A DNA stretch of 64,000 nt from Streptomyces sp. NBC_00154 (GTDB taxonomy: Bacteria > Actinomycetota > Actinomycetes > Streptomycetales > Streptomycetaceae), in the NCBI RefSeq assembly GCF_026342835.1, contig NZ_JAPEMI010000002.1, positions 1,240,001 through 1,304,000 of the forward strand, in the 5' to 3' direction. Under the pieces are notes generated by a model. It was not told the origin of the DNA. It did no database searches and worked only from the letters and a program-made list of their open reading frames with translations. Below are positions 9,420-18,374 of this stretch, in pieces (position 1 is the stretch's first letter; each line of letters opens with the position of its first letter). Made by a program: the position numbers and the translations under genes.

Positions 9420-9493
9420 GAGCGGAGTGACGAGAGATTGTCACGCTCCGTTCTGTGGGAGCCCGGGGGTGAGATTCCCCCGGGCGACCCGAC
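9420..9493 (+). ncRNA. Group II intron domains V and VI
   Basis: Domain V is the hairpin at 9420-9453: GAGCGGAGTGACG pairs with the complementary strand ending CACGCTCCGTTC and is capped by the GAGA-type loop, matching the GAGC...GTTC consensus. Domain VI is the GCCCGGGGG/CCCCCGGGC hairpin at 9461-9485. The 3' end ACCCGAC follows. Confidence 0.85.
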
Positions 9494-9850
9494 TCAGGAC
9501 CTTCCTGGCGTGGTTCTCGCCCAGGATCAGGACGTGACCGAGGGCCTCGCGGCGGATGGTGCCGATCACGCGTTCGCAATGCGCGTTCATGCGCGGTGCC
9601 CGGGGCGCAATGAGCAGCACCTCCGTGTCCTCGGTGGTGAAGACGGCATCGAAGGCGTCGGTGTACCTGCTGTTGCGGTCGCGTAGCAGGAATCGCGGGC
9701 CCGGCGTCTTGCGCGCCGAGGTCGGCGGCGATGTTGCGGGCCTGTTGTACCGCCCACTGCGCGGTGGGGTGCGCGGTCACCGCGGTGGTGTCCGGGGTGA
9801 TCGTGCCCGTCTTGGCGGCCTCGACGGCGAGGTCACGATCGTCTGCGCGT
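9494..9850 (-). pseudogene. 5' part of integrase-type (rve) transposase gene
   Basis: Minus-strand translation gives VTAHPTAQWAVQQARNIAAD, then after a frame slip RFLLRDRNSRYTDAFDAVF, APRAPRMNAHCERVIGTIRR (catalytic Glu in the DDE core) and GENHARKVL, which abuts the intron. The N-terminal third is missing or too decayed to follow. Its other half is at 7402-7561. A frameshift lies between the first two blocks. Confidence 0.75.
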
Positions 9851-10161
9851 AGTCGGTCGCACCCTTGGTCATGGCCCGATGGCCTGGGATCGCGGTGGGG
9901 TGGCGGCGCCTCCGTTGCAGGCGAGTTCGCGTCGGAGGTCGAGGTCCTCGCCGTGGGCCTGTTCGGCGCTACGCGCGCTCCGCTCGCAGCCGCTCGAACG
10001 TCCATCACGCCAGGGTGTCCACTTTTCAACCGGCCTTGACAGCTGTTCCCCCCGGCTTCGGCCTGTCGCTCGATGCGAGTTCCGAAATCCACCGATGAGT
10101 TCCGCAGGCTGTGCCGGTCTACCCCGTCGTACACCATCGAACCTCGGACTGGAGACCCACC

Positions 10162-10614
10162 ATGACCACTCCCACGCACGCCGGTCGCATGCTGTTCGTG
10201 AACATCCCCGTGGCGGACATCGAGCGCAGCAAGGCCTTCTTCGCGCGGCTCGGGTTCAGCTACAACCCGATGTTCACCGACGAGACCGCCGCTTGTATGC
10301 TGGTCGGCGAGCAAGCCTCCGTCATGCTGCTCAGCCACGAGACGTTCGCGCAGTTCGCGAAGCTGCCGATGGCCAATCCCACCACGCACACGCTGGCGCT
10401 CTACTGCTTCAGCGTGTCAGCCCGCGATGAGGTTGACACGGTCGCTGAGGCTGCGCTCGCCGCGGGCGGCTCAGAGGCGGATGGCCCCGAGGACCACGGC
10501 TTCATGTACTCACGCAGCTTCTTCGACCTCGACGGCCACGGCTGGCAGGTCATGTGGATGGATCCGTCGAGCACCTCGGACAGCTCGACTTCCTGCACAC
10601 CCGCGAGAACGTGA
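10162..10614 (+). CDS. VOC-family (glyoxalase-fold) protein with a replaced C-terminus
   Basis: The ATG at 10162 gives an N-terminal MLFVNIPVADIERSKAFFARLGF, the first beta-alpha-beta-beta-beta module of a VOC protein, and a second module ending SFFDLDGHGWQVMWMDPSS. The natural family members end a few residues after this point; here the last residues (TSDSSTSCTPART) come from the IS21 relic that begins in another frame at about 10570. Both metal-fold modules are complete, so the protein could still fold. Its substrate is unknown; related proteins are annotated as extradiol dioxygenase-like or resistance proteins. Confidence 0.7.
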   Translation: MTTPTHAGRMLFVNIPVADIERSKAFFARLGFSYNPMFTDETAACMLVGEQASVMLLSHETFAQFAKLPMANPTTHTLALYCFSVSARDEVDTVAEAALAAGGSEADGPEDHGFMYSRSFFDLDGHGWQVMWMDPSSTSDSSTSCTPART

Positions 10615-10985
10615 TCCTGCTCGGACCGGTGGGCACCGGCAATAGCCACCTCACCGAGGGCCTGGCCCAGGCCGCGATCGAAAACGATCTGCGAGTGGCC
10701 TGGTTCACCCTGGAGACCCTCAGCGCTGCGATTGGCAAGTCCAAGGTCGACGGGTCCACCGCCCGCACCGTCCCCCGGGTCTGCCGCGCGAACCTGATCG
10801 TCATCGACGACGTCGGCCTGCTGCCCGTCGGCGCGGATGCCGCCTAAGCGTTCTACCGCATCATCGACGCCGCCTACGAACGCCGCTCCATCGCGGTGAC
10901 CAGCAACATCCACCTCTCAGGCTTCGACACGATCACGGCGAAGACCCTCGCCGGCGCCAGCCTGGCAGACCCACAGCCGCACTGC
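10570..10985 (+). pseudogene. istB: IS21-family IstB ATPase relic
   Basis: The frame reads LDFLHTRENVILLGPVGTGN: the Walker A motif is GPVGTGNSHL, with Asn where the invariant Lys belongs. It continues GLAQAAIENDLRVAWFTLETL and NLIVIDDVGLLPVGADAA (Walker B), then hits TAA at about 10846 where the family has Glu, and continues in frame as AFYRIIDAAYERRSIAVTSN before diverging. Loss of the Walker A Lys, the nonsense codon and truncation all show a dead gene. No IstA is present. Confidence 0.8.
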
Positions 10986-11119
10986 CGTCTCGGTCAGATC
11001 GAAGTCCCGACCGAGCGGTCACCGCGTCGGCACAGATCGACGATCCCGGCCTTGAACTCCGGCGTGAACGAATGGCGAGGGCGAGGCTTCTTCTTCCTCA
11101 TGCTCTCCATGATGGACAT
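10980..11119 (-). pseudogene. IS3-family OrfA relic
   Basis: Behind a GGGAGG site the minus strand reads MSIMESMRKKKPRPRHSFTP, then EFKAGIVDLCRRGDRSV, the N-terminal HTH of IS3 OrfA proteins. After a one-base slip it continues DFDLTETAVR and stops being recognisable. Only about 45 codons remain, abutting the IstB relic. Confidence 0.7.
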
Positions 11120-11470
11120 CCTCCCGGTGCTGAACCCTTGATCTTGGATGTCCGTCAGAGCGGATCAAGCCCACTACCGTCCTGACTCGGGCGGTGTGCC
11201 CGCAGGGCCTGAACGGCCTGTCCCCGATGGTGAGCATGCCGGACAACTACGGGGACACCCAGCAGTTCCCAATGTGCATCATTCCCTAGCGTCGAGCAAG
11301 GCCCAGCCCCCACCGCGGTCTTCCCATAGGCCCTTACATCAGGCCCGGATGGGACTCGGAGCGTCGGAACTTCTTGTCGAGAGCGCGCCGTGTGGCGGCC
11401 ACCACCTCGGCTCCTTCGTGGACCGGGCGACCTGGCGCTTACATGCGTCGACTGAAACTTCGCCAGCCGG
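11120..11470. other. Intergenic stretch, no gene seen
   Basis: Between the OrfA relic and the HD-domain gene. No frame with recognisable content; probably IS flank debris. Confidence 0.4.
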
Positions 11471-12109
11471 CTACTCGGGCCAGGAACTGTTCAGGATGAC
11501 CTCGACGAAGTCGATGCGCTGGAAGCCGGGCACGAAGTGGGCTAGCACATCGGCGTTCACGGTGCCGAAGGTTGTGTCGGGCCGGTCCTTGAAGCCGTCA
11601 GTGAAGGCCTCCAGAATCCGCCGCTTGAAGTCGGGTCGCGCGTGCACATCGGTGACGACTTCGAGTGACGCGGGATCCAGGTCGTCACGGCCGATCCCGA
11701 GCACATCAGTCTCCACACCCGCGGTGACCAACGCGATCTCGGGCTCCATGAACTCCGGAACACCAGGCGTTGTGTGTAGGGCGATCGCCGTCCAAACCCG
11801 GCGGACATCGTCAGCGCCGACCCCATGCTCGGTAAGGAACCGACGCGCCTCGTTCGCACCGTCGATCTCGAAGCGCTGATGAGTGGTCCGGTATGTCTGA
11901 GTCAGACCCAGGTCGTGGAACATCGCTCCGACGTAGAGCAGTTCCGGGTCGGGCTTCAGGCCGCGCTGTAGCCCTTGCAGCATCCCGAACAGGTAGACCC
12001 TGCGAGAGTGGTCGAATAGCAGCGGCGGCTCAGCTTCGCGGACCAGCGCCGTGGCCTCGGCCGCCAGCCGCGTATCGGGGATTTCGATGCCTGCGATCTT
12101 CTCGCCCAT
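11471..12109 (-). CDS. HD-domain phosphohydrolase-like protein
   Basis: About 212 residues from the ATG at 12109, preceded by GAGGGAAT; the longer frame start at 12148 lacks support. The HD signature is present: a histidine in LLFDHSRRVYLFG, HD in GAMFHDLGLTQTY and His in IALHTTPGVPEF, giving a plausible metal site. The arrangement resembles the HD proteins related to cyanamide hydratase (Ddi2-like) and bacterial metal-dependent phosphohydrolases. The substrate cannot be predicted. It stands alone with no operon partners. Confidence 0.85.
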   Translation of the reverse strand: MGEKIAGIEIPDTRLAAEATALVREAEPPLLFDHSRRVYLFGMLQGLQRGLKPDPELLYVGAMFHDLGLTQTYRTTHQRFEIDGANEARRFLTEHGVGADDVRRVWTAIALHTTPGVPEFMEPEIALVTAGVETDVLGIGRDDLDPASLEVVTDVHARPDFKRRILEAFTDGFKDRPDTTFGTVNADVLAHFVPGFQRIDFVEVILNSSWPE

Positions 12110-13116
12110 AACTGATTCCCTCCTCCGCTCGGCCCCAGGGACGCGCATGCACGCCCTGCCTACGGAGCCAAACTCGAAGGTGCCAATTCCGGTGGGGCGG
12201 CAAGCCTAGCGGTCACCCCGTCTCCCAAGTTAAGTATTTCACCCTTGTGGGCAAATGTCCTTGGCAGACCCCGCAGCGGCCTCGTCCCACGCGGAGCACT
12301 GTGAGCCCTGACCAGGACAGCCAGTCTCGTCCTGGTAGGCGATCGGGAGTGGTCTTCCACCCCACATCGCTCAGGTCCTCGCGGGACATTCCGATATCAA
12401 CACCACAATGACACGGCAGCTGTAGTTCGTGATCTGTAGCGGGTCGTCGCTGGTCAGCAGGCAGGGGGTGGCTGCCAGGGCTTCGGCAATGTCGCGGGAT
12501 ATCTGGTTTGGGATCATGTGAGCCCGAGGAAGGCGAGCGGTCATTGGGGGGCGCGAGCGTTGCGTCGCAGGGCGGCGATGCCGTGGACGCCTGCGAGGCG
12601 GAGTACGCCGATGCTGAGGTTGCGCCAAGTCCCTCCAGCCCGGCGACCTCGTCTTGACCGAGGGCTCCGCGTCCCGGCCGGAACACGTGGCGACGGCGAT
12701 CGGGGAAAGACTTCTCGTACACGCGCCCAGGCGTGGCCGCGTCGTCGAGGTCGCGAAGGTCGCCACGCACGTCACCATCCTCGTCGTACGGCGGATCGCC
12801 TAGCGACTTGTCGGCGCTGCTGTCGTCGCCTGCTCCGGGTGCGCTGTCGGTGGATGCTCATAGGCTGTGCTCCACAGCTGACCTTCGGGGGAGAGGCGTG
12901 AGTACTGCGGCCCAAAGCTCATAGATGCACCCGCTGTTGCGGATGCACCACCAGTGCGTCGAGAAGCGTGTGACTGAGGGAGAAGCCGCGGCGGCCGAGC
13001 TGGGGCTCGAGCTGGAGGCCGACACCATCCGCGCCGCGCTGGCGTATGAGCGGGGCGAGTTTCATCGGATGGCGCTCAAGGTCGCGTCATCATTAACGTC
13101 GTCCTGCTCATAGCGA
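12110..13116. other. About 1 kb of decayed sequence without an intact gene
   Basis: Several minus-strand patches look like translated remnants (for example SRDIAEALAATPCLLTSDDP near 12450, and a block around 12600-12770), and a plus-strand patch VTEGEAAAAELGLELEADTI near 12970, but none extends far or belongs to a family I can name. The mixture is typical of repeatedly invaded DNA. Confidence 0.4.
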
Positions 13117-13509
13117 TTGCCGTTAACCACGGGGCGTGTACGCCTGGCGGAACGTTTGAACCCGACTCCCACCACGGACTGCGGGTGGGCGCAGACGGGC
13201 TGGCTCGACCCGCTGTGGCAGATCAACATCCTGATGTTGCTTCTCCTCAGCACCTTGTGGGTCCAAGGAGCGGCACAGGGCGAGACCATGCCGCGCTGCT
13301 CCAAACCGATATACCCCCTGCTCAACGTCCTGACGTTCACGCAACCGTCGCACGTCCCGGTACCCGGTACACGGAGGCCATCAAGCTCAGCCAGCAGGTC
13401 TCCCACCTCGGACTGCCGTTACGGACGTTCGCCGCCCTGTGGGACGCCCCGACAAGGCCACCCGCGCTGCCATCTGCCAGCGTCGCGCGGATGCGATCGA
13501 CAGAAGCTC

Positions 13510-13845
13510 TCTGGTCAGACCTACTACGAGGGCGACCTGTCGCTGTACCGCGTCAACAGCGACAGCTCCGCGTCGGCTCGGATCCACAAGGGCGGCAAGA
13601 CGTCCAGCTCCTCCCGGCCTGTCCAGGACTACTGGCGGCGCTGGGCGCAGAGTGGAGACAAAGTCTGCACGGGTGGCATGATGACCGGCGAGACATGCGG
13701 CTGGCAGGTGACCGACACCCAGGCGACCATCCACTACTCCGGCGTTACGACGGCCAAGAGCGTCGTCGTCGCCAGGAAGACGTCCGGATCCTGCACCGAC
13801 ATCGGGCTGGCCGGCGGTGCCGTCCCCGGCACGATAGCGAGGTAT
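13510..13845 (+). pseudogene. Secreted S1 (trypsin-like) serine protease fragment
   Basis: The frame reads SGQTYYEGDLSLYRVNSDSS, then DYWRRWAQSGDKVCTGGMMT and GETCGWQVTDTQATIHYSG, the Cys-containing mid-region of Streptomyces secreted chymotrypsin-fold proteases. It reaches SGSCTDIG, where the catalytic GDSGGP should follow, but reads LAGGAVPGT instead and runs out. The N-terminal signal/pro region and the active-site Ser are absent, so this is a truncated relic. Confidence 0.55.
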
Positions 13846-13849
13846 TGGC

Positions 13850-14299
13850 ATGCGCCGCGTCCTTCTCACACTGTTGCTGGCGGCGGCCCTGACCGGATGC
13901 TCGCTCCTCGGCCAGGACAGGCCGTGCACCGCGGCTGACGCGGACTCGCAGGTCTCCGCCGTGTGGCGGCCTGCCGACTTCGGCGGCGGGGACGCGGCGA
14001 GGATCCGGCTGTGCGTGGACGGCACCTGTGAGGAGCGGACATCGGGCAGTCCCGACGACCCGTTCGCCTTGCTGTCGGTCCAACTCCCCGACGACATCGG
14101 TGCGTCCACCGTGTCGGTGCGGCTCACCGTGACGTCCGCGAAGAGCGGTGACACGGTCGTCGAGGACAGCACCCGGGCCAGGCTGACGGAGCAGCACCCC
14201 AACGGTACGTCCTGCCTGCCCACCACTTGGACGGCGACGTTCCGTGCTCACCCCGACAAGGGCCTCACCTCACCCGAGGGCATGAAGCTCCAGGGGTGA
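13850..14299 (+). CDS. Small lipoprotein of unknown function
   Basis: 149 residues. The N-terminus MRRVLLTLLLAAALTGCSLL is a textbook type II signal peptide with lipobox LTGC, so the mature protein should be lipid-anchored outside the membrane. The rest is a beta-rich domain with paired cysteines (ARIRLCVDGTCEERTSG) and a late Cys (NGTSCLPTTW). No named family is recognised. It lies immediately downstream of the broken protease and is followed by a strong terminator. Confidence 0.8.
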   Translation: MRRVLLTLLLAAALTGCSLLGQDRPCTAADADSQVSAVWRPADFGGGDAARIRLCVDGTCEERTSGSPDDPFALLSVQLPDDIGASTVSVRLTVTSAKSGDTVVEDSTRARLTEQHPNGTSCLPTTWTATFRAHPDKGLTSPEGMKLQG

Positions 14300-14311
14300 G
14301 CCCCCTGGACA

Positions 14312-14350
14312 AGCGCCCGTACCCCCGGCATCACCGGAGGTACGGGCGCT
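14312..14350 (+). terminator. Terminator hairpin after the lipoprotein gene
   Basis: AGCGCCCGTACC pairs with GGTACGGGCGCT, and the inner CCGG/CCGG extends the stem. It lies 13 bases after the stop codon. Confidence 0.8.
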
Positions 14351-14424
14351 ACGCGCCGTTCCCCAGCCGAATCGTGGCTGGTCCGCCTGCACCTCCAAGG
14401 AGACCCAACCCGTCCTGAATGCAA

Positions 14425-14625
14425 TGGAGATGGCCCTGTGGCAGCGCGGGCGTAGCGCAGGACGGCGACGGTGATCTCGGGCAGTGCTCGGCGGCTGCAT
14501 CGAGGCGCTGTGAAACCTCGTGTGGCGAGCAGCTCTTGGACGGCGAGGGTTGTCTGGTCGTCACAGGCCGCGACCTCCACCTCGCCCAGACCCGGTTCCG
14601 TCACGTGCACTACATGGGGTCGGGG
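14425..14625 (-). pseudogene. DUF6207-like remnant
   Basis: The minus strand reads HVVHVTEPGLGEVEVAACDD followed by QTTLAVQELLATR, the conserved N-terminal pattern of DUF6207 proteins. After that the expected WATAT-type continuation is lost, suggesting a frame slip. The upstream end is fused without a start codon to the IS630 relic. Confidence 0.5.
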
Positions 14626-14631
14626 TGAGTG

Positions 14632-14830
14632 CAGCTCGAACCGTGGGCGCTTGGCCAGCCAGGCTCTGATCGCTGGAGTCTTGTAGGTGCCGTAATTGTC
14701 CACGATCAGGTGAACTTGCAGGTGAGCGGGCACCTCCTTGTCGATCCGGATCAGCAACTTCTCGAACTCCACGGCCCGGTGCCGGCGGTGCAGGGCAGTA
14801 GCGTTGGCGTGACGGGCCGGACGATCATCA
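14632..14830 (-). pseudogene. IS630-family transposase fragment
   Basis: The block HRRHRAVEFEKLLIRIDKEV, then HLQVHLIVDNYGTYKTP and IRAWLAKRPRFELHSP is the central part of an IS630-type DDE transposase, including the second catalytic Asp in the VDNY motif. The first Asp region and the C-terminal Glu region are absent. Confidence 0.7.
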
Positions 14831-14985
14831 GGCGGTCGCGCAGAGTGATCCGTCAGGCGGGGCGACTCTGCGATCCTGGCCAGGTCGAGACGTACAAAAG
14901 CCTCGATTGCCGAGATAAGCCTTCCTGTTGCGGCCACCAGAAAGTACTCTGCGAAATAATGACCGTTCGACCTCTGGGGGTGAGG

Positions 14986-16381
14986 CAGGGTCATTGCATG
15001 ATCGAGATCTGTCTGGGTTCGTCACGTGAGACCGAGGGTTCGTAGGGGCCGGTGGTAGTCGCGGCCGGTGTGGCGGAGGGCGGCGGCGATGTTGGTCTGG
15101 CCGTCCTGGCGGAAGACGCTGATGGCGAGGTTGCGCAGGGAGGCCATGGCGCGAGGCAGGGTGCCGGTGCGGACCTTGGAGTCGTCCTCGCGGAACGTGC
15201 GGTCCCGCACGTGGTGCAGGAGGTTCTCGATTCCCCAGTGGCCTCTGATCCAGGTGGCGAGCTCGGTGCAGGTGGCGTCGAAGACGCTCAGGCTGGTGAT
15301 CAGGTAGACGCGCTCGATGGTCAGCTTCCCGGTGCTCAAGTCGCGTCGCCACCGTACGACTTGGATCGCCTGGCGGGCGCCGGGGTAGTCGAGGTGGCTG
15401 AACGCGGCGACCTTGAGCCGGCGGATCTCGTCGCGGTGGTGGGCGTGGTCGCGAGTGCGGTGCCCGAGCGGGATGTCTCGCCAGGGCAGCTTCCTGACCT
15501 GGGCGTACAGGCCCGGATGGTTCTTCTTCACGACGGCCACGTAGTGCGCGCCGCGACTGGTCAGATAGGCCCCGTGGTCGTGCTGGGTGTGCAGTGCGTC
15601 GGCGGTCACCACCGTGTTCTCCAGCTCGAGACCGTCCAGCAACGGCGCGAAGGAGGGGATCTCGTTGCTCTTGGAAGCGACCTGCCGCTGGGCCAGGACC
15701 ACGCCGTGGTGGTCCATCGCCGCCAGCAGCTGGATCGCCGCGGCCGTTGCGGTTCGCGATCCGCGGACCACCTTGCCGTCGACCGCGATCACCCGTCGCA
15801 CCGGCCCTTTCTCCGCCTCCGGCTCGACCGGGGGCGGCGTTCTGGCCTGCAGATACGCGCTGATCGCCGCGTCCAGCGCGTCACCGTCCACACGCTGCAG
15901 CAGGCGGCGCACGGTTGCGGCGTGCGGCACCGGCCGCAGACCGGTAAGTGGATCGGCAGCGAAGCCGAGGACGCCCAGCACATGCTGCGGGGCATCCGTG
16001 ATCCACTCGCTGATCGCGATGAGCGAGCGAGCCCCGGTCAGCACCGCCGAGACGGCTGCGCACAGCAACGCGAGGGCCGGATACCGCAGTCCTCGCGCAT
16101 CGCGGGGATCGGCGACCAGGATCAGGAAACGCCGCAGGTCAGCGACATCGCTTGAGGTGAGGGGATCAGTCGGGGAACCCAGTTTCTCCAGTGCGGAAGG
16201 GATGGGCGATGATGTTCGGGCAGGCACGGTCTCGCTCGGTTCTCATGGGTCTCGACAACCACATGATCACCAGCACCGTGCCTGCTCTGCTCTCCCGGGC
16301 CCCTTGCCCCACAACGGACATGACGCCACGTCACTCACGAGACCGGCGAACCGGACCAATCCCAATCACGCAATGCCCCTG
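14986..16381 (-). mobile_element. Complete ISAs1-family insertion sequence
   Basis: The ends are imperfect inverted repeats: CAGGGTCATTGCATGAT at 14986 on the plus strand and CAGGGGCATTGCGTGAT at the other end read inward from 16381. The identical decamer GGGGGTGAGG flanks both sides (14976-14985 and 16382-16391), a target-site duplication of the length expected for the family. It contains one intact transposase gene, so a recent insertion is likely. Confidence 0.9.
15022..16227 (-). CDS. ISAs1-family DDE transposase
   Basis: 401 residues from a GTG start. The N-terminal DDE_Tnp_1-associated domain (RYPALALLCAAVSAVLTGAR) is followed by the catalytic domain with VIAVDGKVVRGSRT (first Asp), NTVVTADALHTQHDHGAY (second Asp) and HWGIENLLHHVRDRTFREDD (Glu with the flanking ENLLH motif). 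The length is normal for the family and no frame breaks are seen. It cuts and joins its own element ends. A shorter, decayed copy of the same protein is at 22030-22262. Confidence 0.95.
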   Translation of the reverse strand: MPARTSSPIPSALEKLGSPTDPLTSSDVADLRRFLILVADPRDARGLRYPALALLCAAVSAVLTGARSLIAISEWITDAPQHVLGVLGFAADPLTGLRPVPHAATVRRLLQRVDGDALDAAISAYLQARTPPPVEPEAEKGPVRRVIAVDGKVVRGSRTATAAAIQLLAAMDHHGVVLAQRQVASKSNEIPSFAPLLDGLELENTVVTADALHTQHDHGAYLTSRGAHYVAVVKKNHPGLYAQVRKLPWRDIPLGHRTRDHAHHRDEIRRLKVAAFSHLDYPGARQAIQVVRWRRDLSTGKLTIERVYLITSLSVFDATCTELATWIRGHWGIENLLHHVRDRTFREDDSKVRTGTLPRAMASLRNLAISVFRQDGQTNIAAALRHTGRDYHRPLRTLGLT

Positions 16382-16445
16382 GGGGGTGAGGAGAGTGCCC
16401 GCACCGTGCACTGGATGGATACACGAACTCCGAGGACAAACGCTC

Positions 16446-17219
16446 ATGTTCACTGGCAAGACCCTGGTGGACGGGGAGTGGGTTTTTCGTAGGGACTGCA
16501 AGTCTCGTTCCAAGACATTAGGCGCTGTCTGCCAGGATAGTTTTTCCAGAAAGGTAACCCTCGTCGTTCATGGAGAGTTGGCAGGCAACGTCAAGGATGT
16601 GGACCGCGGGCTGAGTAGAAAGCTCCTGGCAGTGATGCAGTCGCGCAGAGCGGGGCGGCATATTCACGTGGTCGACGCTGCCGGCTACTCGGATCTGCTG
16701 TTCGGGGCTCCGGCTCGTTGCCGGGATCTCAAGATGCAGGGTGATCAAGTGTCGGTAATGCCTGAGGTCGGAGACGGATTCCTCGGCGGGCCGTTTGACA
16801 GACTTCGTCTACGGAGTCGCGGGATCAGTCGGCTTGAGGCTCATGTGCTGGGACGTGGGACGCCTCGACACGAGAAGCTGCTGTCGATCCTGATTGATCA
16901 GGTCGCTGTACGGGCATCACTCGAAGTTCGAGCCCCGGCACGCCGCGGTCCACAATTCGACCTCGGTTGGATCGACGGGCAGATCGCATATGGGACGTGG
17001 GTAGCAAGCCCGCAGCCACCAGGAACTGGAGGACTGAGTCGGCTGGAGGAAGCCGTCTTGCATGTCGGCAGGTTGGTCCACGGTGTTTCCTCACAAGCTC
17101 AGCTTCAGCCAGTAGTGGTGCTGGAGGATTCTGAAGACCTGGCTTCTGGGCTGAAGGAGACAGCAAAAGCGGTCGGCGTTCACGTCAGCAAGATCGCGGG
17201 CTTTCCTGGCCGAAAGTGA
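16446..17219 (+). CDS. BRCT-like domain protein of unknown function
   Basis: From the ATG at 16446 the protein starts MFTGKTLVDGEWVFRRDCKS and continues FSRKVTLVVHGELAG, a pattern like the BRCT domain of NAD-dependent DNA ligases (FxGKTxV, then a strand with a Ser/Arg-rich loop). RGLSRKLLAVMQSR and HIHVVDAAGYSDLLFG complete the alpha-beta fold by about residue 90. The remaining 165 residues match nothing I can name; they are rich in Val and Arg and end KTAKAVGVHVSKIAGF. A role in DNA or poly(ADP-ribose) binding would be inference. The ISAs1 element ends only 65 bases upstream and may have displaced the promoter. Confidence 0.6.
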   Translation: MFTGKTLVDGEWVFRRDCKSRSKTLGAVCQDSFSRKVTLVVHGELAGNVKDVDRGLSRKLLAVMQSRRAGRHIHVVDAAGYSDLLFGAPARCRDLKMQGDQVSVMPEVGDGFLGGPFDRLRLRSRGISRLEAHVLGRGTPRHEKLLSILIDQVAVRASLEVRAPARRGPQFDLGWIDGQIAYGTWVASPQPPGTGGLSRLEEAVLHVGRLVHGVSSQAQLQPVVVLEDSEDLASGLKETAKAVGVHVSKIAGFPGRK

Positions 17220-17516
17220 ATAACCGCTCGTACGCCGCCCTCGGGACGGCGGCCGCGGACCTCGGCCTGGTACGGCTGCTGTCCGACGATCTCAAGGGGC
17301 ACGGCCGAGGCGTCGCGTCGGTCCCCACCCACTGACGCGGGTTCCCGGGCGCACCGCAGCCGACATGCACTTGGACAGGGACGTTGGACTGCAGCCGCAG
17401 CACCTTCCGGCACCCCCTCGAGCTCGTACGAGCTGTCCTTGACCGCGTCATCTGCAAGCCGGGCCTGTTCCAACCGGCGGCGACGAACAACCGAGGCTTG
17501 TTGAGCCCGGGGCGGA

Positions 17517-18062
17517 TCAGTCGCCGAGTGTGAATTCGAGCCCGCCAGCGCGCAGTTCGGCCTCGGTTTGCGTGAGGACGACGCGATGGGACGCCTCGAC
17601 GGTGTAGAGCTTTGAGCCCGGGGTGATGTCGTCGACCGTGAACGCGAACGTGCAGCCCGCCTCGGTCTTTTCGTCGAAGTCGAGGGAGCCGGTGGCGACC
17701 AGGGTCCCGGCCGCGTCGGTGAGGTTGACCTGGGTGCCGAAGTCGGTGTCGGAGTAGCCACCCGAACCGGAACACGGTCTCTCGGTCTCAAGTCCCGTGC
17801 CGACCTCGATGAGGGTGAGCGTGCCGTCCGTCCCGAACGGTTCCGGCGCCCGCGTCTCTTCAGCCGTGGCGGAGCTGTAAGGGCCGGCGTTCGCCTTGAC
17901 CTCGTCACTGCCGAGGAGGGACAAGGACAACCAGCAGGCTCCCACGCTGCGGCTCCCATGCCGACGCCAAGCACCATGACCGTGCTCCGCGACAGCCGCG
18001 CCCAGCGGGGACCGCTCGGGCAGGGCCACGGTCGGGTCGCCCGGCGGCGCGAACGTAGGCAT
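17517..18062 (-). CDS. Putative exported protein, N-terminus uncertain
   Basis: The C-terminal two thirds are convincing: PFGTDGTLTLIEVGTGLETE, a Cys-containing loop (PCSGSGGYSD), then DFGTQVNLTDAAGTLVATGS and a final LRAGGLEFTLGD, a beta-sandwich-like protein seen as a secreted or lipoprotein in Streptomyces. The N-terminus in this frame has no clean signal peptide; the adjacent frame reads MVLGVGMGAAAWEPAGC near 17977, so a frameshift may have separated the signal sequence from the body. Function unknown. Confidence 0.55.
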   Translation of the reverse strand: MPTFAPPGDPTVALPERSPLGAAVAEHGHGAWRRHGSRSVGACWLSLSLLGSDEVKANAGPYSSATAEETRAPEPFGTDGTLTLIEVGTGLETERPCSGSGGYSDTDFGTQVNLTDAAGTLVATGSLDFDEKTEAGCTFAFTVDDITPGSKLYTVEASHRVVLTQTEAELRAGGLEFTLGD

Positions 18063-18374
18063 GGCCGGGGAACCTGGGCCGTGATCGGGAACGGGGCAGG
18101 TACGGCGGCTTCGGGATCCGGCGCCGAGGCGGGGAGATGAGTGGGCTGCTCGGGCTCGGACCTCGCGGTGATTCCTCTCAGGAGGACTGGAGTGGACCTG
18201 AGTTGCGGACGCTGGCCATGCGCAACGGATCAGCGCCGCGCGTGGACAGGCCGACGCGCGGCCGTACGGGAGATGAGCGCCCCAAGACGCAGATCCGAGG
18301 GAAGGCGGGCCGCTGTGAGTGCTGCAGCCCGCCCTGCCGGGTACGGGGAAGCCAGAACCGTCGGGCCGTCACCC

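Larger units (their letters stand above)
7562..9493 (+). mobile_element. Group II intron with maturase
   Basis: The element starts with GTGTG (consensus GUGYG) at 7562 and ends GAC (AY rule) at 9493. Its body contains the typical ribozyme blocks, including GAGTACCGATGCGGGG and GTAATGGGGGTGGAGCGAAG upstream of the ORF, and domains V and VI after it. It lies antisense within a minus-strand transposase gene, and deleting exactly this interval restores the transposase frame. About 1.93 kb, with an intact reverse-transcriptase ORF, so it may still be active. Confidence 0.85.
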
